A program made the position numbers and the translations under genes. The notes beneath the pieces were generated by a model. The model ran no database searches and was not told the DNA's origin. It saw nothing but the letters and a program-made list of their open reading frames with translations. Shown here in pieces: positions 26,039-34,023 of a stretch of DNA of 64,000 nucleotides. This DNA is from Microbacterium schleiferi (GTDB lineage: Bacteria; Actinomycetota; Actinomycetes; Actinomycetales; Microbacteriaceae): the NCBI RefSeq assembly GCF_020781975.1, contig NZ_JAJGNI010000005.1:124001-188000 (forward strand). Reading direction: 5' to 3'. How positions within the stretch are numbered: position 1 is the stretch's first letter; every line of letters begins with the position of its first letter.

Positions 26039-26126
26039 CCAGCGCGTCCACCCCCTGAGCTTCCGCCGGGTGTGCACCCCACGCTCCAGGCGATCAGTTC
26101 GTTCGAATCCACCACACAGGAGAATC

Positions 26127-26564
26127 GTGGCTGTCAAGATCCGCCTCAAGCGGCTCGGTAAGATCCGTGCCCCGTACTACCGCATCGTCGTCGCAGACTC
26201 GCGCACCAAGCGTGACGGGCGCGTCATCGAAGAGATCGGCAAGTACCACCCGACCGAGGAGCCCTCGTTCATCGAGGTCGACTCTGCTCGCGCCCAGTAC
26301 TGGCTGAGCGTGGGCGCTCAGCCCACCGAGCAGGTGCGTGCCATCCTCAAGATCACCGGCGACTGGGGAACCTTCAAGGGCGACAAGAACGCCACCTCGA
26401 CCCTGAAGACTGCAGAGACCAAGGAGGCCTTCGAGGCCGACTCGGCCAAGAAGTCGGTCATCAAGCCCAAGGCTGAGAAGAAGGCTGAGGAGGCCCCCGC
26501 GGCCGACGCCGACGCCGACGCTGCACCCGAGGCCGCTGAGTCGGCCGAGACCGCAGAAGCCTGA
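26127..26564 (+). CDS. rpsP: 30S ribosomal protein S16
   Basis: Starts [25 protein letters not shown] after Met, the classical S16 N-terminus, with [14 protein letters not shown] following. The core ends near residue 85; the remaining 60 residues are a Lys-rich segment followed by an Ala/Asp/Glu tail that is not part of the S16 fold. The GTG at 26127 is preceded by AGGAG. First gene of rpsP-khpA-rimM-trmD. Confidence 0.97.
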   Translation: MAVKIRLKRLGKIRAPYYRIVVADSRTKRDGRVIEEIGKYHPTEEPSFIEVDSARAQYWLSVGAQPTEQVRAILKITGDWGTFKGDKNATSTLKTAETKEAFEADSAKKSVIKPKAEKKAEEAPAADADADAAPEAAESAETAEA

Positions 26565-26567
26565 TCC

Positions 26568-26798
26568 GTGCTCGCCGCCGCGCTCGAACACGTCGTCAAG
26601 GGAATCGTCGACAACCCGGATGACGTGCGTATCCTTTCGTCGGAGTCCTCACGTGGTGAGGTGCTCGAGGTGCACGTGCACCCCGACGACCGAGGACGCG
26701 TCATCGGGCGCGGCGGTCGCACGGCCAAAGCTATCCGCACCCTGATCTCGGCCCTGGCCGACGGGCGCCGCGTGCGGGTTGACGTCGCGGACGACTGA
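26568..26798 (+). CDS. khpA: KH-domain RNA-binding protein KhpA
   Basis: A 76-residue single KH domain, with GRVIGRGGRTAKAIRTLISA carrying the GxxG loop. KhpA binds RNA broadly and, with KhpB/Jag, affects cell division and elongation in Gram-positive bacteria. It sits three bases after rpsP and two bases before rimM, its standard place. GTG start. Confidence 0.95.
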   Translation: MLAAALEHVVKGIVDNPDDVRILSSESSRGEVLEVHVHPDDRGRVIGRGGRTAKAIRTLISALADGRRVRVDVADD

Positions 26799-26799
26799 C

Positions 26800-27444
26800 G
26801 TGGTCGATTCGGACGGGCGCCCGGCGCCGCCCCCTTCGGCAGGAACCCAGCTTCGGGTCGGACGCCTGGTGAAGGCGCACGGGCTGAAGGGTGCACTGAA
26901 ACTTGAGCTCTACACCGATAACCCCGACGGCCGATTTGTCCCGGGAGCGACGTTCACCCTCCAGGTTCCCGACACCTCGCCCTGGCACGGCAAGCCGTTG
27001 ACCGTTCGGGAGTTCCGCTGGATGAACTCCCACCCCGTCGCCTTCTTCGAAGGTGTCGATGATCGGACCGCCGCAGAGAGCCTCGTGCGTGCCATCCTCT
27101 GGGTCGATGAGGCAGCCGACGCGGCATCCGAGGAAGAGGATGCCTGGTTCGATCACCAGCTCGTCGGCCTCGACGTCCGCCGCGGTGACGCCTCCGTCGG
27201 CCGCGTTATCCGCGTTGAGCATCTGCCGGCGCAGGACCTGCTGATCGTGCGCACCGAGGCCGAGAGCGAAGTGCTCGTGCCCTTCGTCAAGGCGATCGTT
27301 CCGGTGGTCGATCCCGCTGCGGGGTATGTCGTCGTCACGCCGCCGGCTGGCCTGTTCGAGGAGCTCGTCGACGAGGATCCCGATCCCGCCGCATCCTCCG
27401 ACGATTCCCCCGAGGACCCGGCTGCCGACACCGACGGGAACTGA
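26800..27444 (+). CDS. rimM: Ribosome maturation factor RimM
   Basis: Helps mature the 30S head by binding S19. The N-terminal RimM domain has [21 protein letters not shown]; the C-terminal PRC barrel has [10 protein letters not shown] and [12 protein letters not shown]. The GTG at 26800 is two bases after the khpA stop; the frame opens 21 bp earlier, overlapping khpA. At 214 residues it carries an acidic tail of about 25 residues ([15 protein letters not shown]) absent from E. coli RimM. Confidence 0.95.
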   Translation: MVDSDGRPAPPPSAGTQLRVGRLVKAHGLKGALKLELYTDNPDGRFVPGATFTLQVPDTSPWHGKPLTVREFRWMNSHPVAFFEGVDDRTAAESLVRAILWVDEAADAASEEEDAWFDHQLVGLDVRRGDASVGRVIRVEHLPAQDLLIVRTEAESEVLVPFVKAIVPVVDPAAGYVVVTPPAGLFEELVDEDPDPAASSDDSPEDPAADTDGN

Positions 27445-27445
27445 C

Positions 27446-28138
27446 GTGCGGATCGACGTCGTCACGATCTTCCCCGCGTTCTTCGACGTCCTCGAGGTTT
27501 CGCTGATCGGCAAGGCTCGCGAGCGTGGCCTCCTCGATGTCCGCGTTCACGATCTGCGTCAGTGGACGCACGACCGTCACCGCACCGTCGATGACACGCC
27601 CTACGGGGGTGGCGCCGGGATGGTCATGAAGCCCGAACCCTGGGGCGAGGCGCTGGACGAACTCGCTCCAGTCGATGCGTCACCTCGGCCGACGATCGTG
27701 TTTCCGTCGCCGGCGGGAGAGCTCTTCCGCCAATCGACCGCCCGCGAACTCGCTCTCGAGGAGCACCTCGTCTTCGGGTGCGGACGGTACGAGGGCATCG
27801 ACGAGCGCGTGTTCGAGGAGGCCTCCGCGCGCGGCTCGGTTCGCCTCATAAGCCTCGGTGACTACGTTCTCAACGGGGGCGAAGTGGCGGCCATGGCGAT
27901 GATCGAAGCCGTCGGACGCCTCATTCCTGGGATGGTCGGCAACCCGGCGAGCATCGTCGAGGAGTCCCACGAAAATGGGCTCCTGGAGTATCCGTCGTAC
28001 ACGAAGCCCGCCGTTTGGCGAGATCGCGCCGTGCCCGACATCCTGCTCAGCGGCAATCACGGTGCGATTGCGCAGTGGCGCGCAGAACAACAGATCGAGC
28101 GCACCCGGACGCGCCGCCCTGATCTGCTGCCGGAGTGA
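27446..28138 (+). CDS. trmD: tRNA (guanine(37)-N1)-methyltransferase TrmD
   Basis: SPOUT methyltransferase making m1G37, which prevents frameshifting. Diagnostic blocks: [46 protein letters not shown] (knot region) and [14 protein letters not shown] start one base after the rimM stop. The 230 residues are the usual length. Last gene of its operon; a hairpin follows at once. Confidence 0.97.
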   Translation: MRIDVVTIFPAFFDVLEVSLIGKARERGLLDVRVHDLRQWTHDRHRTVDDTPYGGGAGMVMKPEPWGEALDELAPVDASPRPTIVFPSPAGELFRQSTARELALEEHLVFGCGRYEGIDERVFEEASARGSVRLISLGDYVLNGGEVAAMAMIEAVGRLIPGMVGNPASIVEESHENGLLEYPSYTKPAVWRDRAVPDILLSGNHGAIAQWRAEQQIERTRTRRPDLLPE

Positions 28139-28162
28139 GAGGGCGCCGCTGAGGCGGCCCTC
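28139..28162 (+). terminator. Hairpin after trmD
   Basis: GAGG ... GCCGC-TGAG-GCGGC ... CCTC, nine base pairs with a two-base bulge, directly after the trmD stop. No T-tract follows. It probably weakens read-through into pyk. Confidence 0.45.
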
Positions 28163-28263
28163 CGCCAGCGTGGGGAGTCACCGACTTGTCACATGCGAGA
28201 AACCCGCCGGCCGGTTCAGCGCGACAGACTGAGAGTCCGTCACCCGCTGAAGGGACCGTTGCC

Positions 28264-29685
28264 ATGCGCCGCGCCAAGATCGTCGCCACCCTGGGACCAG
28301 CAACATCCTCATACGACCAGATCGAGGCTCTCGTTCGCGCGGGGATGGATGTCGCGCGGCTGAACATGAGCCACGGCGAGTGGGACATTCACGAGCGGTC
28401 GTACGCCAACGTGCGCCGCGCGGCTGACGCCACGGGGCGTGCGGTCGGCATCCTCGCGGATCTGCAGGGGCCGAAGATCCGGCTCGGACGCTTCGCAGAC
28501 GGCCCGCACCACCTCGAGCCAGGCGACATCTTCACGATCACCACCGAAGACGTCGAGGGGACGCGCGAGATCTGCGGGACCACGTTCCCGCAGCTGGCCT
28601 CGGATGTCGTCGCCGGCGACACGCTGCTCATCGACGATGGCAAAGTGCGCCTGCGAGTGCTCGATACCGACGGCGTCCGGGTCCGCACCGAGGTCGTCGT
28701 CGGGGGAGCGGTCTCGAACAACAAGGGAATCAATCTTCCCGCCGTGGCAGTCAGTGCACCCGCGCTGAGCGCGAAGGACGAAGCCGACCTGCGCTGGGCG
28801 CTGGCGCTCGGTGTCGACATGATCGCGCTCTCGTTCGTGCGTTCGCCCAAGGACGCGCAGCGGGCCCGGATCATCATGGCCGAGGAGAATCGCCGCATCC
28901 CGATCATCGCGAAGATCGAGAAGCCGGAGGCCGTCGAGCACCTGCAGGAGATCATCGACGCGTTCGACGGTGTCATGATCGCGCGGGGCGATCTCGGCGT
29001 GGAGTTGCCGCTGGAAACCGTGCCGATCGTGCAGAAGCGGGCGATCGAACTGGCACGACGCTGGGCGAAGCCGGTGATCGTTGCGACCCAGATGCTCGAA
29101 TCGATGATCGAGAATCCGGTGCCGACCCGCGCCGAAACCTCGGATGTCGCCAACGCCGTGCTCGACGGTGCTGACGCTGTGATGCTCTCGGGCGAGACGA
29201 GCGTCGGTGCGCATCCCGTCACAGTGGTCGAGACGATGGCGCGGATCGTCAGATCAACCGAGGAGACCGGGCTCGAGCGCGTACCTCAGCTCGGCACGAA
29301 GCCTCGGACGCAGGGCGGCGCTCTGACCCTCGCTGCCGCGACGATCGCCGACTTCGTCGACGCGAAATTCGTGTGCGTGTTCAGTCAGTCCGGCGACTCA
29401 GCCCGTCGTATGGCGCGGCTTCGCCACCGCGTGCCGATCCTCGCTTTCACCGATCTGCCGGGAACCCGGTCCCGTCTGGCGCTCAGCTGGGGCGTGGAGC
29501 CGTTCCTGGTCGCGCGGGCCACCTCGACCGACGGGCTCATCGAACTGCTCGACCGGGTGCTCATCGAGGCCGGTCGGGCGGTTCCCGGCGACGTCGTGAT
29601 CATGACCGCAGGGGCGCCCCCGGGGACGCCGGGGTCGACGAACAACGTGCGGGTGCACCGCGTCGGTGCCTCCGACGGGTCTTGA
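28264..29685 (+). CDS. pyk: Pyruvate kinase
   Basis: Converts phosphoenolpyruvate + ADP to pyruvate + ATP. A 473-residue enzyme with AKIVATLGPATSS at the start, MDVARLNMSHGEW, the catalytic block IPIIAKIEKPEAVEHL, MIARGDLGVELP and the K+/Mg2+ loop MLSGETSVGAHPV. The ATG at 28264 is preceded by GAAGGGA; the 26-residue upstream extension of the frame is not family-like. It is an insertion between trmD and rplS relative to the common order. Convergent with map, 19 bp apart. Confidence 0.97.
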   Translation: MRRAKIVATLGPATSSYDQIEALVRAGMDVARLNMSHGEWDIHERSYANVRRAADATGRAVGILADLQGPKIRLGRFADGPHHLEPGDIFTITTEDVEGTREICGTTFPQLASDVVAGDTLLIDDGKVRLRVLDTDGVRVRTEVVVGGAVSNNKGINLPAVAVSAPALSAKDEADLRWALALGVDMIALSFVRSPKDAQRARIIMAEENRRIPIIAKIEKPEAVEHLQEIIDAFDGVMIARGDLGVELPLETVPIVQKRAIELARRWAKPVIVATQMLESMIENPVPTRAETSDVANAVLDGADAVMLSGETSVGAHPVTVVETMARIVRSTEETGLERVPQLGTKPRTQGGALTLAAATIADFVDAKFVCVFSQSGDSARRMARLRHRVPILAFTDLPGTRSRLALSWGVEPFLVARATSTDGLIELLDRVLIEAGRAVPGDVVIMTAGAPPGTPGSTNNVRVHRVGASDGS

Positions 29686-29704
29686 CCGCGAGTGCAGTCG
29701 CTAC

Positions 29705-30487
29705 TCAGCTGACGCCGAGGAAGCTCCGGTCGGTGAGGATGACGGGGCCATCCTCCGTGATCGCGATCGTGTGCTCGGAGTGAGCCCCGCGCGAGCCGTC
29801 CGCGCTGCGTAGCGTCCAGCCGTCGGCATCCGTTCGCAGCTGGTCCGTCGACTGCAAGAACCAGGGTTCGAGTGCGAGCACAAGTCCGGCGCGCAGGGGG
29901 TAGCCCCGGTGTGGTTTGCCATCGTTGGGGACGTGCGGGTCCCCGTGCATCTCGCGCCCCACGCCATGACCGCCGAAATCCGTGTTGATCGAAAGGCCCT
30001 CGCCGTGAGCGACGGCGGCGATGGCTGCCGAGATGTCGCCGATGCGGTTCCCGACGACAGCCGCACCGATCGCGGCGTCCAAGGCGCGCTCGGTCGTGTC
30101 GATGAGGACGAGGTCCTCGTCACGCGGCGTGCCCACCACGAAAGACACCGCCGAGTCGGCGACCCAGCCGTCGACCGATACGGCGAAATCGAGCGTCACG
30201 AGGTCACCGTCTCGGATGGCGTAGTCGAAGGGAAGTCCATGGAGCACGGCGTCATTGATCGACGTGCAGATGACCTTGCCGAAAGGACTCGCCCCGAAGG
30301 ACGGGTGGTAGTCGATGTAGCACGACTCGGCGCCCGCCTTGCGGATCATTTCGTGCGCTCGGCGGTCGATGTCGAGGAGGTTCGTGCCGACGCGGGTCTC
30401 ATCGCGCAGGGTCGCGAGCACTTCGGCGACGAAGCGACCCGCCGGTTTCATCGCCTCAATCTCGGCAGGGGTGCGCAACTCGATCAT
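29705..30487 (-). CDS. map: Methionine aminopeptidase, type I
   Basis: Removes N-terminal Met from nascent proteins. A 260-residue enzyme with all five metal ligands in order: two Asp (LDFAVSVDGWVADSAV), His in GGHGVGREMHGDP, Glu in ALEPWF and Glu in SEHTIAI. There is no N-terminal SH3-binding extension, so this is the short MetAP1a form. The ATG follows GAGAGGAAA by a few bases. Confidence 0.96.
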   Translation of the reverse strand: MIELRTPAEIEAMKPAGRFVAEVLATLRDETRVGTNLLDIDRRAHEMIRKAGAESCYIDYHPSFGASPFGKVICTSINDAVLHGLPFDYAIRDGDLVTLDFAVSVDGWVADSAVSFVVGTPRDEDLVLIDTTERALDAAIGAAVVGNRIGDISAAIAAVAHGEGLSINTDFGGHGVGREMHGDPHVPNDGKPHRGYPLRAGLVLALEPWFLQSTDQLRTDADGWTLRSADGSRGAHSEHTIAITEDGPVILTDRSFLGVS

Positions 30488-30508
30488 CAGTTTCCTCTCG
30501 ACCGATCC

Positions 30509-30514
30509 ATTCTG
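30509..30514 (-). promoter_or_regulatory. Predicted -10 box of map (CAGAAT)
   Basis: CAGAAT on the minus strand, 21 bases before the map ATG, leaving a short leader with GAGAGGAAA. The same hexamer is the -10 candidate of rpsP and rplS. Confidence 0.45.
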
Positions 30515-30588
30515 TCCGATCTACTATCGATCGGCTGTGAGGATGCCTCGCATCGCGCGCCCCGGATGCCGCGGCCCAGAGCCGGGCG

Positions 30589-30594
30589 TAGCAT
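30589..30594 (+). promoter_or_regulatory. Predicted -10 box of the gene at 30601 (TAGCAT)
   Basis: TAGCAT, six bases, ATG. No Shine-Dalgarno sequence is present, so this is a strong leaderless candidate. Confidence 0.6.
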
Positions 30595-30600
30595 CGAAGC

Positions 30601-31092
30601 ATGTGGCTGCGACGCGCGTATTACGGCTGGATGATCCCCGCCGCCTTCGTGCTGCCGTTGTGGCTCTTCGTCGGCTGGATCGCATTCAACGCCGGCGCGT
30701 GGGCGTTGCTGTGGGTCTTGCTCATGGCCATTCCCTCGGTACTCATCGGCCAGCTCGTGCTCACGCTCTTGGTCCGCGCGCGTCCGACCGCCCGGTCTGA
30801 GCGAGCGGTGTCGTGGTGGGATGTCGCAGGATTCACGGTGTGGCACGCCCTCACCATCGCGCTGGGCTTCTTCGTCGCAGCGTGGTGGTTCCCCGTCTTC
30901 CTGCTGACGGTCGCCGTCGGGCTTTCGCTCTTCTGGCTGATGCTCTGGCAGCTGTGGCGCGAAGCACGTCCGGGCCTGTCTACGCTGCGTAGCGCGTCTG
31001 GAGTGTCATACATCCCGCCCTCGCCGTCGACTCCGCCGCGCCGCGAGGACCCCGAGGTCATCGTCATCACCGAGCAGCAGCGCGGCTCCTGA
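30601..31092 (+). CDS. Four-TM membrane protein of unknown function
   Basis: Not recognised. 163 residues with four hydrophobic helices (about 10-30, 33-57, 75-95, 97-117) that are rich in Trp, followed by a Pro/Ser-rich cytosolic tail of 45 residues. The start [13 protein letters not shown] puts positive charge inside. It lies between map (divergent) and rplS (same strand, 160 bp downstream with its own promoter). No transport or enzyme motif is seen. Confidence 0.75.
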   Translation: MWLRRAYYGWMIPAAFVLPLWLFVGWIAFNAGAWALLWVLLMAIPSVLIGQLVLTLLVRARPTARSERAVSWWDVAGFTVWHALTIALGFFVAAWWFPVFLLTVAVGLSLFWLMLWQLWREARPGLSTLRSASGVSYIPPSPSTPPRREDPEVIVITEQQRGS

Positions 31093-31097
31093 CGGTT

Positions 31098-31125
31098 TTG
31101 TTCGCGGCGGCTGTCGTGGCAGAAT
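31098..31125 (+). promoter_or_regulatory. Predicted rplS promoter (TTGTTC-N16-CAGAAT)
   Basis: -35 TTGTTC at 31098-31103 and -10 CAGAAT at 31120-31125. Transcription would start about 31132, immediately before the structured leader. Confidence 0.5.
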
Positions 31126-31133
31126 AGCTGTTT

Positions 31134-31193
31134 GTGCCTTGACGGATTCTGCCTCAGGGGAATCCACCGCCGGTCCTGACCGCGGTTCGGCAC
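31134..31193 (+). ncRNA. Structured rplS 5' leader: candidate three-way junction
   Basis: An outer stem GTGCC (31134-31138) with GGCAC (31189-31193) encloses two directly adjacent hairpins. The first is GGATTC/GAATCC (31144-31149 with 31160-31165, 10-base loop). The second is ACCGC-C-GGT paired with ACC-GCGGT (31166-31186, one bulged C, four-base loop). All 19 pairs are Watson-Crick. Position just after the promoter and 60 bases before the rplS start fits an autoregulatory ribosomal-protein leader that L19 could bind; L19 leaders are known in Firmicutes, but this fold is inferred here from one sequence only. Confidence 0.55.
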
Positions 31194-31252
31194 GCCTCAT
31201 CCTTTTCTATCCACCCGCGACCGACCTGTGGCGGCCGCAGAGAGTAGCGATC

Positions 31253-31600
31253 ATGCAGACCCTCGATATCGTCGACGCAGCCTCCCTGCGCAGCGACATC
31301 CCCGCTTTCGGCCCCGGCGACACCGTCAAGGTGCACGTGAACATCGTCGAAGGAAGCCGCTCGCGCGTCCAGGTCTTCCAGGGTGTCGTGCTCGGTCGCT
31401 CCGGCGACGGCGTGCGCGAGACCTTCACCGTCCGCAAGATCAGCTTCCAGGTGGGCGTCGAGCGTACCTTCCCCGTGCACAGCCCGATCATCGACAAGAT
31501 CGAGCTCGTCACCCGCGGTGACGTGCGTCGAGCGAAGCTCTACTACCTCCGCGAGCTCCGCGGCAAGAAGGCAAAGATCAAGGAGAAGCGCGACAACTGA
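31253..31600 (+). CDS. rplS: 50S ribosomal protein L19
   Basis: A 115-residue protein at the 30S-50S interface. Family blocks: [60 protein letters not shown] and the basic end [16 protein letters not shown]. The ATG at 31253 is preceded by AGAGAG; the in-frame extension to 31139 covers the structured leader and is not coding. It has its own promoter and a strong terminator, so it is a single-gene transcript. Confidence 0.97.
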   Translation: MQTLDIVDAASLRSDIPAFGPGDTVKVHVNIVEGSRSRVQVFQGVVLGRSGDGVRETFTVRKISFQVGVERTFPVHSPIIDKIELVTRGDVRRAKLYYLRELRGKKAKIKEKRDN

Positions 31601-31613
31601 GTCCGCACCTCTC

Positions 31614-31653
31614 CACGTGTGCCCCGGTACCCCTCGGTGTCGGGGCACACGTG
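31614..31653 (+). terminator. Strong rplS terminator hairpin
   Basis: A perfect 13-bp stem, CACGTGTGCCCCG with CGGGGCACACGTG, and a 14-base loop, followed by TCTTCCC. It begins 13 bases after the rplS stop codon. One of the two strongest terminator candidates in the window. Confidence 0.85.
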
Positions 31654-31745
31654 TCTTCCCTGGGTGTTGCCCGCCACCCGGGAGCCCCATCGTGTGACAC
31701 CCTTATCTGAGCGTCCGCAGCACGGCGGACGGATTGGATCGCTGC

Positions 31746-32513
31746 ATGACTTCCGACGCCGAGGCACCCGCTGAGCCCGTGACACGGTCGCAGCGGCGTC
31801 GAGAGGGAGGCCGGCGCGGCGGCTGGGTGTTCCTGCGCGATGTGCTCGTCATCATCCTGATCGCCGTCGTCGTTTCGGCTCTGGTGAAGACGTTCCTGGT
31901 CCGTTCGTTCTACATCCCGTCGAGCTCCATGGAGAACACGCTTCAGGTCGACGACCGCATCCTCGTCGACGAGCTCACGCCGCGATGGAACGGGTACCAG
32001 CGCGGTGACATCGTCGTGTTCCAGGACCCGGGTGGATGGCTTCCCCCGAGCGTGCGCCCGGCACAGTCTCCGTTCGTCGAGGGCATCGATTGGCTGCTCA
32101 CGCTGGTCGGTCTCTCGGTCTCGGACTCCGAAGACCACCTCATCAAGCGGGTCATCGGGGTCCCCGGTGACCACGTCGTGTGCTGCAACGCGCTCGGCCA
32201 GATCACGATCAACGACGTGCCGATCGACGAGTCGGCATACGTCAAGCTCGACCCGGGCCAGAGCGCGCCGGATCCTGTGCCGTTCGATGTCGTCGTTCCC
32301 GACGGGAGCCTCTGGGTCCTCGGCGACAACCGTGACCACTCGAAGGATTCTCGATTCAACCAGGACCAACCAGGTTCTGGGTTCGTGCCGATGGAGAACG
32401 TCGTCGGTCGCGCATTCGTGATTACGTGGCCGATTGCTCGGTGGGGACTCCTGGACCCGCACAGTGAGGTCTTCGCCGGGGTTCCCTCGGGCGAGGGAGC
32501 CGACGCTCGATGA
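31746..32513 (+). CDS. lepB: Signal peptidase I
   Basis: Cleaves signal peptides of exported proteins on the outer membrane face. 255 residues: a basic cytosolic N-terminus, one TM helix (about 27-50), then the catalytic Ser61 in PSSSMENT and Lys134 in HLIKRVIGVPGD. The box E region GDNRDHSKDSR is near the C-terminus. An insertion (about residues 97-128, including FVEGIDWLLTLVGLSVSDSEDH) before the Lys box is longer than in B. subtilis and usual in actinobacteria. The ATG at 31746 sits six bases after TTGGAT; a TTG at 31734 is less likely. Confidence 0.95.
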   Translation: MTSDAEAPAEPVTRSQRRREGGRRGGWVFLRDVLVIILIAVVVSALVKTFLVRSFYIPSSSMENTLQVDDRILVDELTPRWNGYQRGDIVVFQDPGGWLPPSVRPAQSPFVEGIDWLLTLVGLSVSDSEDHLIKRVIGVPGDHVVCCNALGQITINDVPIDESAYVKLDPGQSAPDPVPFDVVVPDGSLWVLGDNRDHSKDSRFNQDQPGSGFVPMENVVGRAFVITWPIARWGLLDPHSEVFAGVPSGEGADAR

Positions 32514-33178
32514 CGAACGCATCGCGAGCGGTCCCGCGCCTCACCCTGGAGCGGAAGCTGCTGCGCGAGTACGACCTCGTCATCTCGTGCGACGAGGTCG
32601 GTCGCGGCGCTCTTGCAGGGCCGGTTGCTGTCGGGGCTACCGTGACAGATGCTGCGCTGTCTCGCCGCCGCGTTCCCGAGGGGTTGCGCGACTCGAAGCT
32701 GATTCCCGAACCGCGCCGTGCGGAGCTGGCTCGACGCGCCGCTGGTTGGGTCGTCGACAGTGCTGTCGGGTGGGCGAGCTCGGCCGAGATCGATGAGATC
32801 GGCATCCTTCCCGCGCTCGGGCTCGCGGCCAGGCGCGCGCTGGCGGAGCTCACGGCCCACGGCGTGGACCTGTCGCGCGCGATCGTGATCCTCGACGGGA
32901 ACCACGACTACATCTCGCGGGCAGCCGGGCCCCGACTCACGGTCCGCCCCGTGATCAAGGCCGATCGCGACTGCGCGGGCGCTGCTGCGGCATCCGTCAT
33001 TGCGAAGGTCGCCCGAGACGACCTCATGGTCGGTCTCCACGACGACCTGCCCGCCTACCAGTGGGTTCGCAACAAGGGGTACGCGAGTCCCGAGCACCGT
33101 GCTGCGATCCTCGAGCACGGGGTGAGCGATCACCATCGGGTGTCGTGGGCCTTCGCTGGAGCTCCGACGCTCTTCTGA
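32510..33178 (+). CDS. rnhB: Ribonuclease HII
   Basis: Removes RNA from DNA-RNA hybrids and single ribonucleotides. The 222-residue sequence has the active-site DE pair in ISCDEVGRGALAGPV, the Asp in AIVILDGNHDY and the Asp of IKADRDCAGAAAASVIAKVARD. Its ATG overlaps the lepB stop (ATGA). Confidence 0.96.
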   Translation: MTNASRAVPRLTLERKLLREYDLVISCDEVGRGALAGPVAVGATVTDAALSRRRVPEGLRDSKLIPEPRRAELARRAAGWVVDSAVGWASSAEIDEIGILPALGLAARRALAELTAHGVDLSRAIVILDGNHDYISRAAGPRLTVRPVIKADRDCAGAAAASVIAKVARDDLMVGLHDDLPAYQWVRNKGYASPEHRAAILEHGVSDHHRVSWAFAGAPTLF

Positions 33179-33227
33179 GGTGCCCCAGGAGGAGCCTGGC
33201 CGTGGTCGCTTGCCGCATCCCGGGAAC

Positions 33228-33233
33228 TAGGAT
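33228..33233 (+). promoter_or_regulatory. Predicted -10 box of the DUF2469 gene (TAGGAT)
   Basis: TAGGAT ends nine bases before the ATG at 33243, with no ribosome binding site between. Confidence 0.5.
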
Positions 33234-33242
33234 GAAAGCACC

Positions 33243-33566
33243 ATGGATGACGAGGTCTTCGAGGACTACGACCGCGAACTGGAACTGGCGCTGTATCGCG
33301 AGTACCGGGACGTCGTACACCAGTTCCAGTACGTGATCGAGACGGAGCGACGCTTCTACCTCGCCAACGATGTCAATGTCGTTCGCCGGGACACGGAGCA
33401 CGACTTCTACTTCGAGATCACGATGAACGACGTGTGGGTGTGGGACATTTACCGCGCGGATCGATTCGTGAAGTCCGTGCGCGTGCTCACCTTCAAGGAC
33501 GTCAACGTCGAGGAACTCCAGCGCGGCGACTTCCAGTTGCCCGACGAGCTCACGCTCGACAGCTGA
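33243..33566 (+). CDS. DUF2469 family protein
   Basis: A 107-residue acidic protein, one of the most conserved actinobacterial hypothetical proteins, always beside rnhB and yraN. The sequence DYDRELELALYREYRDVV ... FEITMNDVWVWDIYRADRFVKSVRVLTFKDVNVEEL is nearly invariant between genera. No enzymatic motif or membrane segment. Function unknown; the neighbourhood suggests a link to nucleic acid metabolism. Confidence 0.92.
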   Translation: MDDEVFEDYDRELELALYREYRDVVHQFQYVIETERRFYLANDVNVVRRDTEHDFYFEITMNDVWVWDIYRADRFVKSVRVLTFKDVNVEELQRGDFQLPDELTLDS

Positions 33567-33660
33567 GCGTCTTTCCTCCCCAGGGGGTTCATTCCCCAGC
33601 TTCTTCGTTTCTTGCCTCGACCTTCGCGCTCGCCGATCCGTGTGCGGCGACGCTGGAGAT

Positions 33661-34023
33661 ATGGCACGCAAAGACGAGCTCGGCAGAGCGGGCGAAGAGG
33701 CCGCCGAGGCCTACTTTCGGGCACGAGGCTTCGAGATCCTCGATCGCAACTGGCGTTGCCGGGCGGGTGAGATCGACCTCGTCGTTGCCGACGCCGACAC
33801 TGTCGCCATCGTCGAAGTCAAGACGCGACGCTCTGCCGCTTTCGGTCATCCGTTCGAGGCGATCGATGGCCGAAAGCTCCATCGTCTGCACCAGCTGGCG
33901 CGGGAGTGGCGCACCGCCCACCGTGATTCGGCGGGCAGCCGTCGCTTGCGCGTCGACGGGCTCGCCATCACCGGCGACCCGACGGCGCCCCTGCGGATCG
34001 AGCACCTGCGAGACCTCGCGTGA
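33661..34023 (+). CDS. YraN family protein (UPF0102), nuclease-fold
   Basis: A 120-residue protein of the UPF0102 family with the restriction-endonuclease-like core: GRAGEEAAEAYFRARGFEILDRNWRCRAGEIDLVVADADTVAIVEVKTRR supplies the ...EID...EVK active-site pattern. It is usually found with comM and dprA, as here. The ATG at 33661 gives the family start MARKDELGRAGE; seven further in-frame residues upstream are unlikely to be used. The stop overlaps the GTG of comM. Confidence 0.93.
   Translation: MARKDELGRAGEEAAEAYFRARGFEILDRNWRCRAGEIDLVVADADTVAIVEVKTRRSAAFGHPFEAIDGRKLHRLHQLAREWRTAHRDSAGSRRLRVDGLAITGDPTAPLRIEHLRDLA

Noticed and set aside
28163..28263. Riboswitch or defined promoter upstream of pyk
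   Set aside because: Only a weak CAGACT and a ribosome binding site are visible; no convincing stem set or -35/-10 pair.
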